NCBI GenBank assembly: GCA_020636025.1
Contig: JACJYQ010000002.1
Location: 558,001-622,000, forward strand
Length of the DNA: 64,000 nucleotides
Direction of reading: 5' to 3'
From: Lewinellaceae bacterium
GTDB lineage: Bacteria > Bacteroidota > Bacteroidia > Chitinophagales > Saprospiraceae
Position 1 is the stretch's first letter; the number at the start of each line of letters is the position of its first letter. Positions 9,501 through 17,885 of the stretch are shown here, piece by piece. Both the position numbers and the translations under genes were made by a program. The notes beneath the pieces were generated by a model. That model ran no database searches, was not told where the DNA came from, and saw only the letters and a program-made list of their open reading frames with translations.

Positions 9501-11213
9501 CTATTCAGCGGATACCGGGGATGGCAGTATTTTCAACAAATATATAGTGTCCAACGCAGATGACCGTCTGGCCGGATTCAAAAACCTGGTGTTCAACAGG
9601 GCTACTTTAAAGTTGTTGAATCCTTCAAGCGTTTCCAAATTTACACCATCATTAATCAGGTCCTCCCTTCCGACACCATCTGTTTCAATATAAAAGATCC
9701 CGTTTTCATTGGCGTTTTTTTGCACGTATTCAGCGTCGGAAAAGCCTTCCAGGATGTCCTGATTGTAGAAGTCCAGGGCATGGCTGCTTCTACGGAAGTT
9801 GGCCATTTTATCTGCTGGAATATTATTTTTTCGGGCGTATTCCGCTATTGGTCTTGACGACTGGTAGGGCAGGAGCCGGGGGTAAAAGAAAAGATTCAAA
9901 ACCAGCCCCAAAAAAATGGAGACAAAAACGCCACGCTGGATCAGCATATCTGTGTCGCCAGGAACAGGGTTTTTGATTACTTGCCAGCCTAACAAAGCGA
10001 GCGGTACTATCATTAAAACCCAGATCAATATATTTTTTGTTGGGAATACAAAGCCTGGCAATAAAAAGGCAATGATGATCCCTAAGCCGGCACTTAGGTA
10101 AAACACCATCCATTGTCGAAGCATTTTCTGTCTTGTTTCTTCAATTTTATTCAGGTAGGAAGCCAGTAAAACAGCTGCCCAGGGCAGGGTTATAAAAATG
10201 TAGTGAGGCAATTTGTATTTAGAAGCGGAAAGGGCAGCAAAACTCAGCAAAAAGGCTCCAATGGAGATGTATTCTTTCCTTTTCCAGGTTTCTTTGACTT
10301 TAATTCGAATCTTGAACAATTGTTCCATAAACGCCAGGTACAACATCAAGCACCAGGGCAAAAAGGCCCATAAATACACATGGATAAAATAGAAAGCCGA
10401 AGCATCATTTCGCCATACGTTTTCGCCGGTAATGCGACCAAAACTCTGTTCCCAAAAGAAAAAATACAATCCGGAAACGCCGGTTTTGTCATTAACGGTC
10501 TTTTCGGGATGCAGATCGAACTGTTGCCATAAACCCCAACACATAGGAGCCAATACAATGGCTGAAACAAGTAAACCTACGATCCATTGCCATTTGAATA
10601 TCTGGCGCCACTGACCTGTCAGTAAAAGGTGCGTTCCGATGCCAAACCCCGAAATAACGAGGCCAATTGGTCCTTTGGCCAGCATGGCCAATCCAATAAA
10701 AAAGAAGCCTCCGATCAGGTACTTCCATTTGTTTTTTTCCAGGTATTCTGCCAGCTGCCACACGGCACAGGTGCTGGTGCCCAATAGCAAAGTATCGGTG
10801 CGAACGTCGTTGCAGATGACGATGAGTCCTATAGCAGAAGCCAATAAAAAGGCGGCATGTCGGGCAATTCTAGGCGTGTAGTAAATCAGGGTAAAGCGAT
10901 TTATTCCATAAACACCTGCCAAAGCTGCCAACAGCGATGGCAGTTTGTAAGCCCAGTTATAGAGTCCGAACAAAGAAAAAGAGCTTGTCGAGAGCCAGAA
11001 CAACAATGGCGGTTTGTCGAGATAATCAACACCCCTATGTTGCACCTGAAGCCAGGAGCCGTTTTGTAGCATTTCCATGGAAATGGAGGCATATTGTGAA
11101 GCGTCCACATCCATGACATCGATGAAAAGACCGCTTATGTAAACGGTGACCAAGCCCAGGGCGAGCCATAACCAGGGGCTTTTGGTGGAAAGTTTTGACA
11201 GAAATTGCTGCAT
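9501..11213 (-). CDS. GT39/ArnT-like membrane glycosyltransferase
   Basis: The protein (570 residues from the ATG at 11213; a longer frame uses TTG) has about a dozen hydrophobic segments. The first extracytoplasmic loop carries the DVDASQYASISMEM acidic motif and the DKPPLLFW motif typical of PMT/ArnT/GT39 enzymes that use polyprenyl-phosphate sugars. Such enzymes add sugars to lipid A, proteins or cell-wall glycans on the periplasmic face; the acceptor here is unknown. A C-terminal soluble part of about 130 residues follows the membrane domain. It is divergent from a lipid-kinase gene. Confidence 0.85.
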   Translation of the reverse strand: MQQFLSKLSTKSPWLWLALGLVTVYISGLFIDVMDVDASQYASISMEMLQNGSWLQVQHRGVDYLDKPPLLFWLSTSSFSLFGLYNWAYKLPSLLAALAGVYGINRFTLIYYTPRIARHAAFLLASAIGLIVICNDVRTDTLLLGTSTCAVWQLAEYLEKNKWKYLIGGFFFIGLAMLAKGPIGLVISGFGIGTHLLLTGQWRQIFKWQWIVGLLVSAIVLAPMCWGLWQQFDLHPEKTVNDKTGVSGLYFFFWEQSFGRITGENVWRNDASAFYFIHVYLWAFLPWCLMLYLAFMEQLFKIRIKVKETWKRKEYISIGAFLLSFAALSASKYKLPHYIFITLPWAAVLLASYLNKIEETRQKMLRQWMVFYLSAGLGIIIAFLLPGFVFPTKNILIWVLMIVPLALLGWQVIKNPVPGDTDMLIQRGVFVSIFLGLVLNLFFYPRLLPYQSSRPIAEYARKNNIPADKMANFRRSSHALDFYNQDILEGFSDAEYVQKNANENGIFYIETDGVGREDLINDGVNLETLEGFNNFKVALLNTRFLNPARRSSALDTIYLLKILPSPVSAE

Positions 11214-11257
11214 CGGCGGCAAAAATCGGAAAAGCTGTCCAGATATGTACTTTCTTG

Positions 11258-11265
11258 TAGATTTG
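11258..11265 (+). promoter_or_regulatory. -7 promoter box before the lipid kinase gene
   Basis: TAGATTTG matches TAnnTTTG and is 22 bases before the ATG at 11288, a normal leader length. Confidence 0.5.
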
Positions 11266-11287
11266 TTGAGTAAAAAGCGCAGATTTC

Positions 11288-12208
11288 ATGGACGAACCCT
11301 TCTGGCACATAATTGCAAATCCGGCAGCGCGTGGTGGCGCTATGCAAAAGGACTGGCCAACAATTGAACAGACACTTCAAAAGCTTGGCTTTTCCTACAA
11401 CGTTCAGTTTACGCAGCGTAGAGGTCATGCAGCCGAACTGGTTGAAAATGCCATATTAAAAGGCGGGCGTTATATTCTAGGGATAGGTGGAGACGGCACA
11501 AACCATGAATTGGTAAATGGAATTTTCAGTCAGCAATTCGCGCCCCCTTCTGAGCTTACCTATGCACTGTTGCCCTACGGCACCGGGAATGATTGGGCAA
11601 GGCAATACGGGATTTCGCATAATATTGAAGAAAGGCTCAAACGACTGCGAACTCCGGAAACGGTTTGGCAGGATATAGGGTTGGCGCGTTATGCACATAA
11701 CGGAGAAAAAGCCACTCGTTATTTTGTGAATGTTGCCGGAATGGCATACGATGGTTTTATCGGTAAAAAATTGATGGAGAGACCTGCAAAAAACAAGTTG
11801 GAATATTTACTCTACGTTGCTAAATACCTTTGGGAATACAAGCTTACAAAAGCCAGGGTAACATTCGACGGGCAAGCCCTCGAAGATCATTTTTACACCA
11901 TAAATGTTGGACTATGCCGCTACTCCGGTGGAGGCATGCAAATTGTACCGCATGCTGTTCCGGACGATGGAATGTTTGCCTTAACCCTTGCCAAAAAGAT
12001 ATCGAAGCTTGAAGTACTCATACAAACACCGCGGTTTTACAACGGCTCTTTGGTCAATCATCCCAAAATATTCACCACCCAGGCGAAATCAATTTCAGTA
12101 ACACAAGTTGGCAATACACCGACCCTTTTGGAAGCAGATGGAGAGTTTCTGGGAGAAACACCTGTTGAATTTGACATTCTGGAACGGGCGCTAAGAATAT
12201 GCTTGTAG
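11288..12208 (+). CDS. Diacylglycerol/sphingosine kinase-like lipid kinase (YegS/DgkB family)
   Basis: The 306-residue protein has the DAGK catalytic-domain signatures: NPAARGG near the N-terminus (residues 12-18), the GGDGTNHELVNG nucleotide-binding loop near residue 62 and PYGTGNDWAR near residue 96. The C-terminal half has the family's beta-sandwich with EADGEFLGETPVEF close to the end. It most likely phosphorylates a lipid such as diacylglycerol; the substrate cannot be read from the sequence. It is divergent from the GT39 gene. Confidence 0.9.
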   Translation: MDEPFWHIIANPAARGGAMQKDWPTIEQTLQKLGFSYNVQFTQRRGHAAELVENAILKGGRYILGIGGDGTNHELVNGIFSQQFAPPSELTYALLPYGTGNDWARQYGISHNIEERLKRLRTPETVWQDIGLARYAHNGEKATRYFVNVAGMAYDGFIGKKLMERPAKNKLEYLLYVAKYLWEYKLTKARVTFDGQALEDHFYTINVGLCRYSGGGMQIVPHAVPDDGMFALTLAKKISKLEVLIQTPRFYNGSLVNHPKIFTTQAKSISVTQVGNTPTLLEADGEFLGETPVEFDILERALRICL

Positions 12209-12210
12209 AA

Positions 12211-12254
12211 ATTATGAGTTATGAATTATACATGATGAATTCATAACTCATAAT
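12211..12254. terminator. Perfect 17-bp AT-rich palindrome between convergent genes
   Basis: ATTATGAGTTATGAATT (12211-12227) pairs perfectly with AATTCATAACTCATAAT (12238-12254) around a 10-base loop; further TAATTAATAATTCATAATT words follow. It lies directly after the lipid-kinase stop and before the end of the convergent gene, so a bidirectional terminator role is likely. Confidence 0.6.
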
Positions 12255-12274
12255 TAATAATTCATAATTGAAGT

Positions 12275-13048
12275 TTAGCGTCGTTTTCCGAATTGGAGGT
12301 TCAGGAAGAAATTGAAAAACACTTGTTTGTTTTGGGTATCGCTGACAAAAATAGGTGCTTTTTTAGCAAACACATCCACCATAAGGCCAATTTCGAGTGC
12401 TTTCACCATTTCATCAAATGCACCCCAATCCATGTGGTAGGCGATGCTGGCATTTCCACCGGGAAGGAAAGAACTTTCACCTATGCCTCTTGTGAATGGT
12501 GATGCCCCGAGGATACGCGTGTTATCAAGAAATATCTTGGCATTTTCACTGGAGTATTTCTGGTGGCGCACTCGGTAAGAGGTGCCGCCATCACTTTCAA
12601 TCGCCAAGGCCAGATAATAGGGCTTGAGCAGTCCGAGAGATGGACCTATAGAATAGCTCATGCCAATGGCCACACCTTTTTGTTTTGCCTTTTCAGAGAA
12701 ATATTTTTTAGCTCCCCAGCCTGCGCGAACTACAAAAAGGCTGTTTTGTTTAGCATATACAAACGGACGAAATGCTCTGCTGGCGCGCGGATCGGCGCTC
12801 TGGCGTTGCTCTTTTGGATGCTTTAGTTCGCCCAGACTGATGTTCCAGGTTTTGGTTTTGTCATAGGTGCGCAGTTTACCAAACTCCATGCCCACAGCCA
12901 TACTGCGACTGGTTGCGAGGCGCAAATTGAACGTGCGTTCATGGCTGTATATGATCCCAACATTCTGTTGAGGATCCAAAGAACCCTGCGCAAAGCCATC
13001 AAGGGAGAGCAGGGTGAGGGTCAGGCAAAAAAGTGTAGCGCGCAACAT
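12275..13048 (-). CDS. Secreted hypothetical protein, possible outer-membrane protein
   Basis: The 257-residue protein has a signal peptide (MLRATLFCLTLTLLSLDGFA, then QGSLDP) and many alternating strands ending in FFNFFLNLQFGKRR; a C-terminal aromatic strand suits a small beta-barrel. No family is recognised. It is transcribed alone, with repeat elements on both sides. Confidence 0.65.
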   Translation of the reverse strand: MLRATLFCLTLTLLSLDGFAQGSLDPQQNVGIIYSHERTFNLRLATSRSMAVGMEFGKLRTYDKTKTWNISLGELKHPKEQRQSADPRASRAFRPFVYAKQNSLFVVRAGWGAKKYFSEKAKQKGVAIGMSYSIGPSLGLLKPYYLALAIESDGGTSYRVRHQKYSSENAKIFLDNTRILGASPFTRGIGESSFLPGGNASIAYHMDWGAFDEMVKALEIGLMVDVFAKKAPIFVSDTQNKQVFFNFFLNLQFGKRR

Positions 13049-13129
13049 AGGCAGTAATATTGGATTTCAAAAGTAATCTTTTTCATTCAAATGCACATGA
13101 GCAAAAATCTCGAATGATAAAATGAGCAA

Positions 13130-13266
13130 AGTATCAATGCGAAATGCACCAATGCGAAATAATTACGCAATAAGATACTTACCAATTGTCGGAATGTCTA
13201 TTAATAAAATAAACAACAAACCCGAAGCCTGGATTTACGCATTGATACATTGTTTCATTGATACAT
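13130..13266. repeat. AATGCGAAATG / ATGTATCAATG repeat overlapping a gene end
   Basis: Plus-strand words AGTATCAATGCGAAATGCAC and CCAATGCGAAATAATTACGC face CGCATTGATACATTGTTTCA and TTGATACATTGTTAC about 60 bases later. The right arm runs into the acyl-CoA synthetase gene: its last codons (Met-Tyr-Gln-stop) are read directly from an ATGTATCAATG-like word. The element could therefore have moved into, or grown at, the gene's 3' end. Confidence 0.65.
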
Positions 13267-15084
13267 TGTTACAATCTCTTTTTCAAACTTCTCCATTATA
13301 ACCCGTCGTTTCAGTTTCAGGGTTGGTGTTAGTTCTGCTTCCGATCCGTCGGTCTTGGTTGGCTCCCAGGAGTCGGGTAGTAATGTGAATTTTTTTATTT
13401 GTTCCGGGTGTGAAAAGTTTGGATTAATGCGGTCTATCAACATTTTGTAACGATTGATCACCTCTGGTATTGTAATAGCATCTTTTATGCCAGACCATGC
13501 GATGGCATGTTTTTGGCACCAGTTGCGGAGACCGTCTTCGGATGGGACGATGAGGGCTGAAACGAATTTCAGGTTCTCTCCAACAATCATTGCTTGTTCT
13601 ACCAGGCGGTGTTCTTTCAACGCTGATTCGATGGGTGTGGGGGCCACGTATTTTCCGCCGCTTGTTTTCAGGAGCTCCTTTTTGCGGTCGGTGATCCTTA
13701 AAAATTTTACCTGATCCGGTCCGGTTATTAGCATGCCTACATCACCCGTGGCCAGCCAGCGTTCTCCATCTATAATTTTGATCATGTCGGCAGTTTTCTC
13801 TGGTTGCTTGTAATAGCCCATCATAACTCCCGGACTTTTAGCCAGTATCTCTCCTTCTCCGGGGCGATATGTGCCATCTTCTTCGATCCTAATGGTTACC
13901 CCATCCAGTATGGCTCCTACAGTACCCATCATGCTTGGGTGGCCGGGTTTAAAACCGTTGAAGGTAAGCGCAGGGGCAGCTTCAGTGAGCCCGTAACCTT
14001 CCCGCACCTGAATCCCGGCAGCGTTGAATATTCTCAGTATTTTTGGTGGACAGGCACTGGCGGCGGTGGTAATTCCACGCAGGTATCCTCCAAGTGCTTT
14101 TCGCCATTTTTTGAAAACAAGCGCATCAATTAGCATCCACTCCAGATTTTGAAAAAAACCTCGTTTTTGTTCAGGGAACCATGCTTCAGCCAGTTTTATG
14201 GACCTGAAAAACATCCATCTTTTGAATCCTTTTAACTCGGATCCCTTTGCATATATCCTGTCGTACACTTTTTCGAGAAGTCGTGGAACACTGGTGAAAA
14301 AATGAGGCTTTATGCTTTGCATGTCTCCTTCATCTCCACCCAGACTATCTGGTGTTGAAAAAGATACACTTCCGCCGTACGCAGTAAAGGCATAGATGGC
14401 AGCCCTTTCATACACGTGACTTACCGGTAAAAAACTCAATATTCGGTCACCAGGGCTGATGGGTGCGATCTTGCGCATCACCTCAACATTGAAGGCAATA
14501 TTTCGGTGGGACAACATCACCCCTTTGGGATTGCCCGTAGTACCCGATGTGTAAATAATGGTAGCCAGGTCGTCTGGCTTGATGTTGTTTTTTATCTTCT
14601 CAACTTCCGGATATGCCTCAGATTCAGGAGCCAGCAAATAGGTCCAGGGTCTGATCTCAGGATGGTTTTCTAGGCTAAGGATTTCCAACAAGGCAGGCGT
14701 TTTTGATTTGGCGCCACTTACCTTTTCATACAAATCGCCATCTCCGACAAAGCAGTATTTTGACTCGGATTCCTGAAGTATGTACTCGTATTCCCGGGAG
14801 CTGATGGTAGGATACATGGGGATATTTTGGACACCGATTTGCAGCATGGCGAAATCCAATATTACCCACTCTGGAATGGTACGATACACTACCGTGGCCA
14901 CTTTGTCTCCTGGTTTAAGGCCCAGGTTCAATAGGCCCTGGCTCATTCGATTTGTTAAAGACACAATTTCTTTGGTGCTGTAGTATCGCCATGCTCCATT
15001 TACCCTGCGACCAAATGCCTTATCCAATGGGCAGGTGTTTATTTGTTCATACAGAAAATCAAATAATCTTTTTTCGTAATTCAT
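13255..15084 (-). CDS. Long-chain acyl-CoA synthetase (Faa1/FadD15-like)
   Basis: An AMP-forming ligase of 609 residues from the ATG at 15084 (MNYEKRLFDFLYEQ); the longer frame adds eight non-conserved residues. ANL motifs are visible: YTSGTTGNPKGVMLSH near residue 180, REGYGLTEAAP, WLATGDVG and ITDRKKELLKTSGGK. The length and the SGGKYVAP motif place it with the large eukaryote-like Faa1 group, distinct from the FadD at 7.8 kb. It probably activates long-chain fatty acids. The last three residues come from a repeat word. Confidence 0.92.
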   Translation of the reverse strand: MNYEKRLFDFLYEQINTCPLDKAFGRRVNGAWRYYSTKEIVSLTNRMSQGLLNLGLKPGDKVATVVYRTIPEWVILDFAMLQIGVQNIPMYPTISSREYEYILQESESKYCFVGDGDLYEKVSGAKSKTPALLEILSLENHPEIRPWTYLLAPESEAYPEVEKIKNNIKPDDLATIIYTSGTTGNPKGVMLSHRNIAFNVEVMRKIAPISPGDRILSFLPVSHVYERAAIYAFTAYGGSVSFSTPDSLGGDEGDMQSIKPHFFTSVPRLLEKVYDRIYAKGSELKGFKRWMFFRSIKLAEAWFPEQKRGFFQNLEWMLIDALVFKKWRKALGGYLRGITTAASACPPKILRIFNAAGIQVREGYGLTEAAPALTFNGFKPGHPSMMGTVGAILDGVTIRIEEDGTYRPGEGEILAKSPGVMMGYYKQPEKTADMIKIIDGERWLATGDVGMLITGPDQVKFLRITDRKKELLKTSGGKYVAPTPIESALKEHRLVEQAMIVGENLKFVSALIVPSEDGLRNWCQKHAIAWSGIKDAITIPEVINRYKMLIDRINPNFSHPEQIKKFTLLPDSWEPTKTDGSEAELTPTLKLKRRVIMEKFEKEIVTMYQ

Positions 15085-15342
15085 AAGCGTAAACCTATTG
15101 GTAATCACTAGCGACTAAACAGATAACAATACTAAAACGCAAGTGGACAATGCGGTAATAAACCAAACATTTTGTCAGAAAAAACAAAAAAAGGTAATTC
15201 CATTTGATGATGCTACAGAATGGTTAAATTAATTTTCAATTGTCAGAAAATAACTTAGCGGTAGCCACTTGTTTTTATTATGCATAACAATCCAAATCAA
15301 TATTTGGTTATGTTCGGCTATTGGGTAAATATGTTTTTAAAA

Positions 15343-15379
15343 CAAAATATTTTTTTATAAAAAGCCTTAAATCAGGCTT
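15343..15379 (-). terminator. Intrinsic terminator on the minus strand
   Basis: Read on the minus strand, AAGCCT, a six-base loop and AGGCTT are followed by TTTATAAAAAAATATTTTG. There is no annotated minus-strand gene upstream of it until beyond 19 kb, so it would end a transcript starting within 15.38-15.65 kb. Confidence 0.45.
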
Positions 15380-15650
15380 GGATACTTGAAAAAAAAGTGG
15401 CAACTTTGTTCTCCAGTAGGGAAAGCAGCCCTCTCCAAACCAACGCACTTTGGTCTTCCTCTGGAAAGGGTATTTTTAGTAAACTGATTTTGTGATACTG
15501 TACATTGATGGCTTTTTGAGCACATCAATTGTCGTTTTGTCGCCTTTATACAACAGCCTTTTTGGGCTGTCGGTTAATGGAAAATGGACAGGGCTTTGCC
15601 TGCTACACAAGTTTAGTCTTCTTGATTACCCTTGATTGCCTTGTTTAGAA
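15380..15650 (-). ncRNA. Possible structured small RNA in a 600-base gap
   Basis: The gap 15085-15680 has no convincing gene. Its right half is less AT-rich than its left and, read on the minus strand, holds several short hairpins: ACAGCC/GGCTGT around 15565, ATTGATG/CATCAAT around 15515, GGG/CCC around 15425, and AAAGTG/CACTTT enclosing about 15400-15450. The series ends in a terminator-like hairpin at 15361-15379. No match to RNase P, tmRNA, 6S or SRP RNA signatures was seen. The boundaries are approximate and the call is tentative. Confidence 0.25.
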
Positions 15651-15680
15651 GCCGTTTATAGTTAAATATATAGTAGCAGG

Positions 15681-16517
15681 ATGAATTTGCAACAACCACA
15701 GCCACTCAAACTGATCTTCAGAGGTCGCCTCGACTTCGGGTCGCAGCGTACCTATGATCTGGTTCTCAAACACTGGCATTCTCGCATAGAGAATTACTTT
15801 AAAACAGAAGTTCTCTTTACTGCTGAAGAGCTGTTTACCGAAGAAGATTTTTCTCTGACAGTTCCGCAACAGACTCTAATGAGTACTGCTAAGCATTGGC
15901 GCAATACTACATCCCTGCTAAAAGAAGTTGCCCAGTACGCACTTGCCGGAAATGTTGGAGCCTGGTGGGTTCAAAACGGACAGGTGTTGGATGAATATCA
16001 AATCGAGCCAGAAACGGAAAAGGCGGCTGTATCCGAATTCCTGCGCGGAAGAGAGCTGGTGAAAGAAGGAGGTATGGAGCAGGCTTCTGTTGCCTTGAGT
16101 AACGCCATTGAAAAATTTGCGCGCCATGCAGCGGCTTATGAGCGGAGAGGCTATGTGAATTACAAGCTCAAAAATTATAACGACGCGCTGCACGATTTTT
16201 CCAAGAGTATTTCCATCAATCCCAAAAGTCCGGAGCCATATTATGGCCGTGGTAAGGTGCTGATGTTGAAAAACGAATGGGAAAGCGCTATTCCTGATTT
16301 TGATAAGACCATCAAAGGCGCTTTGGCTGTGCAGCCTATTTATTGGCTTGCCCGGTTGCGGAAGAGCGAATGTCTTTTCCACGCAAAACGATTCTCAGAG
16401 GCCATTCCTGAACTGAAACTATACTTGCAGCGCAAGTTTTACGACAACGATCCTAATCTTCGGTTCATTTCAAAAGCAGAGTATTTGCTGAATGAATGTG
16501 AAAAAATGATTAATTAA
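15681..16517 (+). CDS. TPR-repeat protein
   Basis: The 278-residue protein has no signal peptide. The N-terminal part (about 1-115) is unrecognised; at least three tetratricopeptide-like repeats follow (from about residue 125: AAVSEFLRGRELVKEGG, AAYERRGYVNYKLKNYNDAL, PEPYYGRGKVLMLKNEWESA, and a further helix pair near 230-260). TPR units bind proteins, so a scaffold or adaptor role is likely, with unknown partner. A strong terminator follows. Confidence 0.7.
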   Translation: MNLQQPQPLKLIFRGRLDFGSQRTYDLVLKHWHSRIENYFKTEVLFTAEELFTEEDFSLTVPQQTLMSTAKHWRNTTSLLKEVAQYALAGNVGAWWVQNGQVLDEYQIEPETEKAAVSEFLRGRELVKEGGMEQASVALSNAIEKFARHAAAYERRGYVNYKLKNYNDALHDFSKSISINPKSPEPYYGRGKVLMLKNEWESAIPDFDKTIKGALAVQPIYWLARLRKSECLFHAKRFSEAIPELKLYLQRKFYDNDPNLRFISKAEYLLNECEKMIN

Positions 16518-16534
16518 TTGTCTGATTGATAAGA

Positions 16535-16574
16535 TAAAAAAGCTACCCTGGTAACCTGGGGTGGCTTTTTTATT
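16535..16574 (+). terminator. Intrinsic terminator after the TPR gene
   Basis: AAAAAAGCTACCC pairs with GGGTGGCTTTTTT (one G-T pair) around TGGTAACCTG, followed by ATTT. It is 17 bases after the stop and has an A tract and a T tract, so it may work in both directions. Confidence 0.75.
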
Positions 16575-16673
16575 TGCCGTACATCACCAGGCAGCCATTT
16601 GCCTCTCTTTATCGTTCCGATTTAACCGGAACGACCCCTGTTGGTTAATACGAGTTGATTTCACCCTTTTTTC

Positions 16674-16681
16674 TACTTTTG
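16674..16681 (+). promoter_or_regulatory. -7 promoter box before the Wzz-like gene
   Basis: TACTTTTG, followed by CGCC, matches TAnnTTTG(C). A TTG at 16655-16657 is a possible -33 element, about 16 bases before the box. The ATG lies 52 bases downstream. Confidence 0.55.
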
Positions 16682-16733
16682 CGCCTCTTTTGCCTGAATA
16701 TTGGCGTTTTTGTCCTTATCGAAACAAAACAAC

Positions 16734-17861
16734 ATGAATAACCGTGATTCTCTTCTGGGCATAATCGGCACGATTTACCGCTGGAGAAAAGTAATCAGAA
16801 ACGTAACCCTGGTGGCCCTGATAGGAAGCGTGGGTTTTGCGCTTTGGTTGCCGAACTATTATAAATCCACTACCATCTTTTACCCAACCAGCCAGGAACT
16901 GGCAAAGCCTGAGATCATCTTTGGGGCTTCCGGGAAAGTGCAGGACTATTTTGGAACAGACCGCGATCTCGACAGACTAATGGAGGTGGCTTCCAGTAAT
17001 GAGGTGGTTGATTTTATCGTACAAAAGTTCAACTTGTACCAGCATTACGGCATCGACTCTGCCAGTTCCGAAGGGTTGTTTTGGGTAAGAGAAACATTCA
17101 GGGGCGTTTATGTGGTGCAGAAAAATAAAAACGACGCCCTGGAATTAAGCGTGGAGGATACCGATCGCCAACTGGCCTCGGATATGGCAAATGCTGCCCG
17201 TGACAAAATTAATGAGGTAGCACAGCGTATGCTCAAAAAAAATCAGGAGAGTCTGATGCTTTCATTCGAGGAGAATATTTCCAATAAACTGCAGAACCTG
17301 AACGTCCTCGCCGACAGCCTGCGTTACCTGCAAAACCGATATGGAATATACAGCGTGCTGGAACAGGGAGACAGGCTTACCAATGATCTGGCAGATGCTG
17401 AATCAGAAGTGCTGCGCAATCGCGCCCGCCTGCAGGTCCTGGATCACAATCCACTTATTCCACGAGATACCATTGAGTACATCAAAGCCAATCTGAAGGC
17501 TTATGAATCAACGCTAAAAAAGCTCCAGTCACCCAATCAGCAGGGAGATAATTTTTCCGTTCGGAATTTTAATGAAGGGCTACCTCAGGTGATGTTGATT
17601 ACCGACCTGCATTTCCAGGCCAGAAAACAATTGAGTTTTGATCTGGAGCGCTACAATCAGGTAAAAGCAGCCTATAATACCGACATCCCGGGTCTTCAGG
17701 TGTTGTCTTACGCCGAACCGGCGATCATGAAAAACAGACCAAAGCGAAGCATGATCGTGATCGCTTCTGTAATCGCTGCATTTTTATTCACGTTGTTCGC
17801 CGCCCTGCTGGCCGACGCTTATCGCGATATTAATTGGAAAGAGACGCTTTCCGACAAATAA
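16734..17861 (+). CDS. Wzz/chain-length determinant-like polysaccharide protein
   Basis: The start is the ATG at 16734 (MNNRDSLLGIIG); the longer frame begins at TTG. The 375-residue protein has a membrane helix near residues 26-46 (VTLVALIGSVGFALWLP) and another near the C-terminus (MIVIASVIAAFLFTLFAALL), with a long periplasmic part between them containing coiled-coil stretches (about 165-260). The LPNYYKSTTIFYPTS after the first helix and the PKRSMIV before the second are typical of Wzz-family proteins, which control the length of exported polysaccharide. No C-terminal tyrosine kinase domain is present. The O-antigen ligase-like gene follows after 24 bases. Confidence 0.82.
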   Translation: MNNRDSLLGIIGTIYRWRKVIRNVTLVALIGSVGFALWLPNYYKSTTIFYPTSQELAKPEIIFGASGKVQDYFGTDRDLDRLMEVASSNEVVDFIVQKFNLYQHYGIDSASSEGLFWVRETFRGVYVVQKNKNDALELSVEDTDRQLASDMANAARDKINEVAQRMLKKNQESLMLSFEENISNKLQNLNVLADSLRYLQNRYGIYSVLEQGDRLTNDLADAESEVLRNRARLQVLDHNPLIPRDTIEYIKANLKAYESTLKKLQSPNQQGDNFSVRNFNEGLPQVMLITDLHFQARKQLSFDLERYNQVKAAYNTDIPGLQVLSYAEPAIMKNRPKRSMIVIASVIAAFLFTLFAALLADAYRDINWKETLSDK

Positions 17862-17885
17862 GCCTGCTCTCTAATAATCACGTCA

